DNA from: Chara braunii
Taxonomy: Eukaryota; Streptophyta; Charophyceae; Charales; Characeae
Assembly (NCBI GenBank): GCA_003427395.1
Contig: BFEA01000186.1
Span: forward strand, 33,898 to 54,203
Reading direction: 5' to 3'
DNA length: 20,306 nt
Shown: positions 18,341 through 20,306 of the stretch, piece after piece
Numbering within the stretch: the first letter of the stretch is position 1
Layout of the letters: each line of letters opens with the position of its first letter
Translations under genes and position numbers: made by a program
The notes under the pieces: generated by a model
What the model saw: only the letters and a program-made list of their open reading frames with translations
Databases searched by the model: none
Told to the model about the DNA's origin: nothing

Positions 18341-18760
18341 ATGAAACAAGAGTGTGCTCAAGGGACAACAAAGTTAATCTTATTGAAACTTCTCATTAAC
18401 CACCACTATCTCTATGTCTTGATTGATTGTGGTGACACAACTAATTTCATGTCAGCCCACGTGATACGCAAAGTGGGCTTGGGGATGAAGGAAGTGGCTT
18501 TACAGAGTCCTTATCAGACAAGTAGGCAACAAAGAGGTTGTCTAATCCACGCATGCAGTCAAAGGTGTGCGCACTACCTTTGACAAAGAAAAAACTATTA
18601 TACATGCATTGAACTTTTATGTCCTTGACAAATGTCCCTTCGACGCAGTCGTCGGGTTGGGTTGATTATAGTCCCAATGTGAATGGATAAAGTGGAAGGA
18701 ACTATTTTCTATGGTCCATCTCTACAAGAAGTGGCGCAGGCATAAGGAGGATGAACAATT
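18341..18760 (+). pseudogene. Aspartic protease (retropepsin), broken
   Basis: An open frame at 18341-18583 gives a beta-strand pattern, then LYVLIDCGDTTNFMSAHVIR. This is the retropepsin active site, with D-C-G (codons 18425-18433) in place of the usual D-S/T-G. The following I/V-rich segment fits the flap region only weakly. Near 18620-18670 FYVLDKCPFDAVVGLG matches the second conserved block of plant gypsy proteases, in another frame and ended by stops. The protease would process Gag-Pol; with a Cys in place of Ser/Thr and several frame breaks it is inactive. Confidence 0.75.
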
Positions 18761-19208
18761 GTATGCTACCTTTGTTCATCTTGCCCATGTACCTTTTACT
18801 TTTGTGGCCGATAGTAATTTTACTGTGCATGATAAATATATTTTTATCCCTACACCTACTTCTATTCCAAAGGAGTCTACTTTAGATTCGGTTGCCTTCA
18901 CCAATAACTTGTGATTGGGTTTAGGTGATCCTTTTTTTTATCCCCCAACCCGCCGATCCCAACAAGCATGCAAGCCTACTCGACCATTTTTCGAAAGTTC
19001 TGGCCGAACCTCGTGGAGTTCCTACGCAATCGGTCCGACAAGCGATTGAGTTGGTTATGAATTGTTCCTCCAAAGGGTTGTGTATACCGTATGGGATCCG
19101 GCAAGTTGGAGGAACTCAAGAAACAGATCAATGAGATGATCGACAAGGGATGGATTAAACCTAGCAAATTTGAATTCGATGCACCCGTTTTATTTGTCTC
19201 AAAGAAAG

Positions 19209-19278
19209 GAGGCAAATCCATATGCGTATTGATTACTGCGGTTGAGGCAAATCCATATGCGTATTGATTACCGCGGTG
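19209..19278. repeat. 35-bp tandem duplication in RT
   Basis: Units 19209-19243 and 19244-19278, both starting GAGGCAAATCC, differ at only two positions. Because 35 is not a multiple of three, the duplication shifts the RT frame inside the KKGGK...MRIDYR block. Confidence 0.95.
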
Positions 19279-19730
19279 TAAACCGCATCACAAGGAAAAA
19301 TGCATGCCCATTGACACACATAGATGATTTACTTGATATTGTAGGTGAGTGGAAGGTCTTATCCAAGATCGATCTCAAGCATGTGTACCACCAGATTGAA
19401 GTTGATCCCGCAGACCAGCACAAGACTGCGTTCAAGACATGCGATGTGCTTTACTAATTCGTCGTAATGCCCTTCGGTCTCATGAACGCATCGGTCACCT
19501 TTCAAAATCTTATGGACAACGTCCTCCACGAATAGATTGGTCAGTTAATGGTTGTGTATCTCTGATTTTCAGCAAATCAATTGAGGAACATATGAAGCAC
19601 ATTGAGGAAGTGTTCATCATCCTCAAGAAAACGCAACTTCATCTCAACTAAGAAATCTGAGTTTGGGACGGACAACATCATTTATCTTGGTCACCGGTTG
19701 TTTGTTGCAGGTCTTAAGCCTGAGGTAACC

Positions 19731-19878
19731 AAAGCTAAGGTCATACGCAAGTGACCTCCACCCGCGAACGTTCGTGAATTGCGTTCTTTCCTTGGCCTTG
19801 CATCAAAGCTAAGGTCATACGCAAGTGACCTCCACCCGCGAACGTTCGTGAATTGCGTTCTTTCCTTGGCCTTGCATC
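19731..19878. repeat. Perfect 74-bp tandem duplication in RT connection
   Basis: Units 19731-19804 and 19805-19878, both from AAAGCTAAGG to CCTTGCATC, are identical at every base. The 74-bp length shifts the frame. Identity in an otherwise decayed element points to a recent event or an assembly artefact. Confidence 0.95.
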
Positions 19879-19970
19879 ATACTATCGGAAGTTTGTGCCC
19901 CAATTTTTTATTGTTGTCAAAACTAACAAGCAAGAACGTATCTTACACATGAGATGCAACATGTGAGCCC

Positions 19971-20207
19971 GCTTTTCAAGCCTTGAAAGACGCCTTGGTA
20001 AGTTGTCACGTACTCTGCATTGCAGATTTCAAACGCACATTCGTAGTCACTACGGATACCAACCAGTATGAGATTGGCACAATGCTGCAACAAGATGACA
20101 GTGATGGCTTGCGGCCGCTCGAGTACTATATTAAACCTATGCCCAACAAAAAGGTAGCCACTATGCGCGAGCTCTATGCTGTGCATGCGGCATTGAATCA
20201 TTTTAAG
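19971..20207 (+). pseudogene. RNase H domain, N-terminal part only
   Basis: The frame shows LKDALVSCHVLCIADFKRTF, then VVTTDTNQYEIGTMLQQD (first catalytic Asp in TTD), RPLEYYIKPMPNKKVATMRE (catalytic Glu) and LYAVHAALNHFK. It then runs into GC-rich sequence at 20208 and the A-rich tail. The two distal catalytic Asp and the whole of integrase are not in the window. TDAS is the common form of the first motif; here it is TDTN. Confidence 0.85.
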
Positions 20208-20306
20208 CCGGGGGTCAGTGGTTGGCACCCCCGACCCCGAAAAAAAAAAACCAAAAAAAAAAAAAAAAAATTGGAAAAAAAATTGGAAAAAAAAATTATC
20301 GAGGGG
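20208..20306. other. GC-rich border plus A-rich tract interrupting RNase H
   Basis: Bases 20208-20240 are a GC-rich motif identical at 28 of 33 positions to the reverse complement of 422-454. An A-rich tract with TTGG interruptions follows (about 20241-20297), then GC-rich sequence at the window edge. As at 1-494, it lies exactly where a retroelement gene loses similarity. Confidence 0.6.

Larger units (their letters stand above)
18925..19970 (+). pseudogene. Reverse transcriptase, active site disrupted
   Basis: Frames in order show LLDHFSKVLAEPRGVPTQSV (from 18976), then LEELKKQINEMIDKGWIKPS and APVLFVSKKGGK (frame from 19091). After a 35-bp duplication come MRIDYRGVNRITRKNACPL, VLSKIDLKHVYHQIEVDP (first catalytic Asp intact) and, past a TAA, VVMPFGLMNASVTFQNLM. 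The YxDD block reads VVYL followed by TGA at about 19555-19567: compared with a codon run for Y-L-D-D-I it is about 4 bases short, so both catalytic Asp are lost and the frame shifts. The thumb and connection follow (EEHMKHIEEVFIILKKTQLH, NIIYLGHRL, ELRSFLGLAS, YYRKFVPQF) with a 74-bp duplication inside. Confidence 0.9.
14170..20207 (+). mobile_element. Degenerate Ty3/gypsy retrotransposon, 3' part cut off
   Basis: Order on the plus strand: candidate LTR, primer-binding site, long leader, gag with a degenerate zinc knuckle, protease, RT, start of RNase H. It is a different family from the minus-strand element; protease and RT motifs differ. Numerous stops, frameshifts and two small tandem duplications make it inactive. 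RNase H is interrupted at 20207 by GC-rich then A-rich sequence, and integrase is not in the window. Confidence 0.85.

Noticed and set aside
20241-20297. Poly-A tail of a LINE or SINE insertion
   Set aside because: The A-rich tract is interrupted by TTGG units, and no LINE coding sequence or SINE promoter boxes are visible before it; left open rather than called.
1-20306. Defence system, biosynthetic cluster or other multi-gene system
   Set aside because: All recognisable proteins belong to Ty3/gypsy retrotransposons; no other gene family could be identified.

Overview
This window looks like transposon-rich nuclear DNA from a eukaryote, most probably a streptophyte (a land plant or a charophyte alga such as Chara). 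The evidence is two decayed Ty3/gypsy LTR retrotransposons. One has an integrase followed by a chromodomain-like tail (chromovirus type). The other has a primer-binding site matching initiator Met-tRNA, the usual primer of plant LTR elements. There are also microsatellites, long pyrimidine tracts and no bacterial-type gene packing. The species name is a guess. I found no intact gene anywhere; all recognisable coding matter is transposon pseudogene.

Layout. (1) 1-494: a GC-rich / AT-rich / GC-rich mosaic containing a 35-bp near-perfect palindrome; it truncates a gag gene. (2) ~488-1076: gag fragment of one Ty3/gypsy element, minus strand. (3) 1077-2478: a perfect palindrome, a hairpin, a G-rich tract and a candidate 3' LTR. 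(4) 2481-8146, minus strand: one Ty3/gypsy element read gag, protease, RT, RNase H, integrase, chromodomain-like tail, stop codon, polypurine tract. It has many frameshifts and stops. Its gag 5' part is present three times (one copy shortened) and its protease block twice. No PBS or 5' LTR was found for it. (5) 8147-14169: about 6 kb of unrecognised DNA with a GA microsatellite, three pyrimidine-rich tracts and a degenerate three-unit repeat; it may be host intergenic, UTR or intron sequence. (6) 14170-20207, plus strand: a second Ty3/gypsy element with a candidate 5' LTR ending at 15381, a PBS at 15383-15394, a long leader, gag, protease, RT and the start of RNase H, all broken. (7) 20208-20306: GC-rich then A-rich sequence that interrupts RNase H and shares a 33-bp border motif with the insertion at 422-454.

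The two retroelements diverge from the central 6 kb, with their 5' ends facing it. Their proteins would normally form virus-like particles (Gag), mature them (protease), copy the RNA to DNA (RT/RNase H) and insert it (integrase). Neither copy can do this by itself: both have lost the YxDD catalytic block of RT. The most unusual signals are the shared GC-rich border motif at the two window ends, the foldback sequences, and the repeated small tandem duplications inside the retroelement genes.
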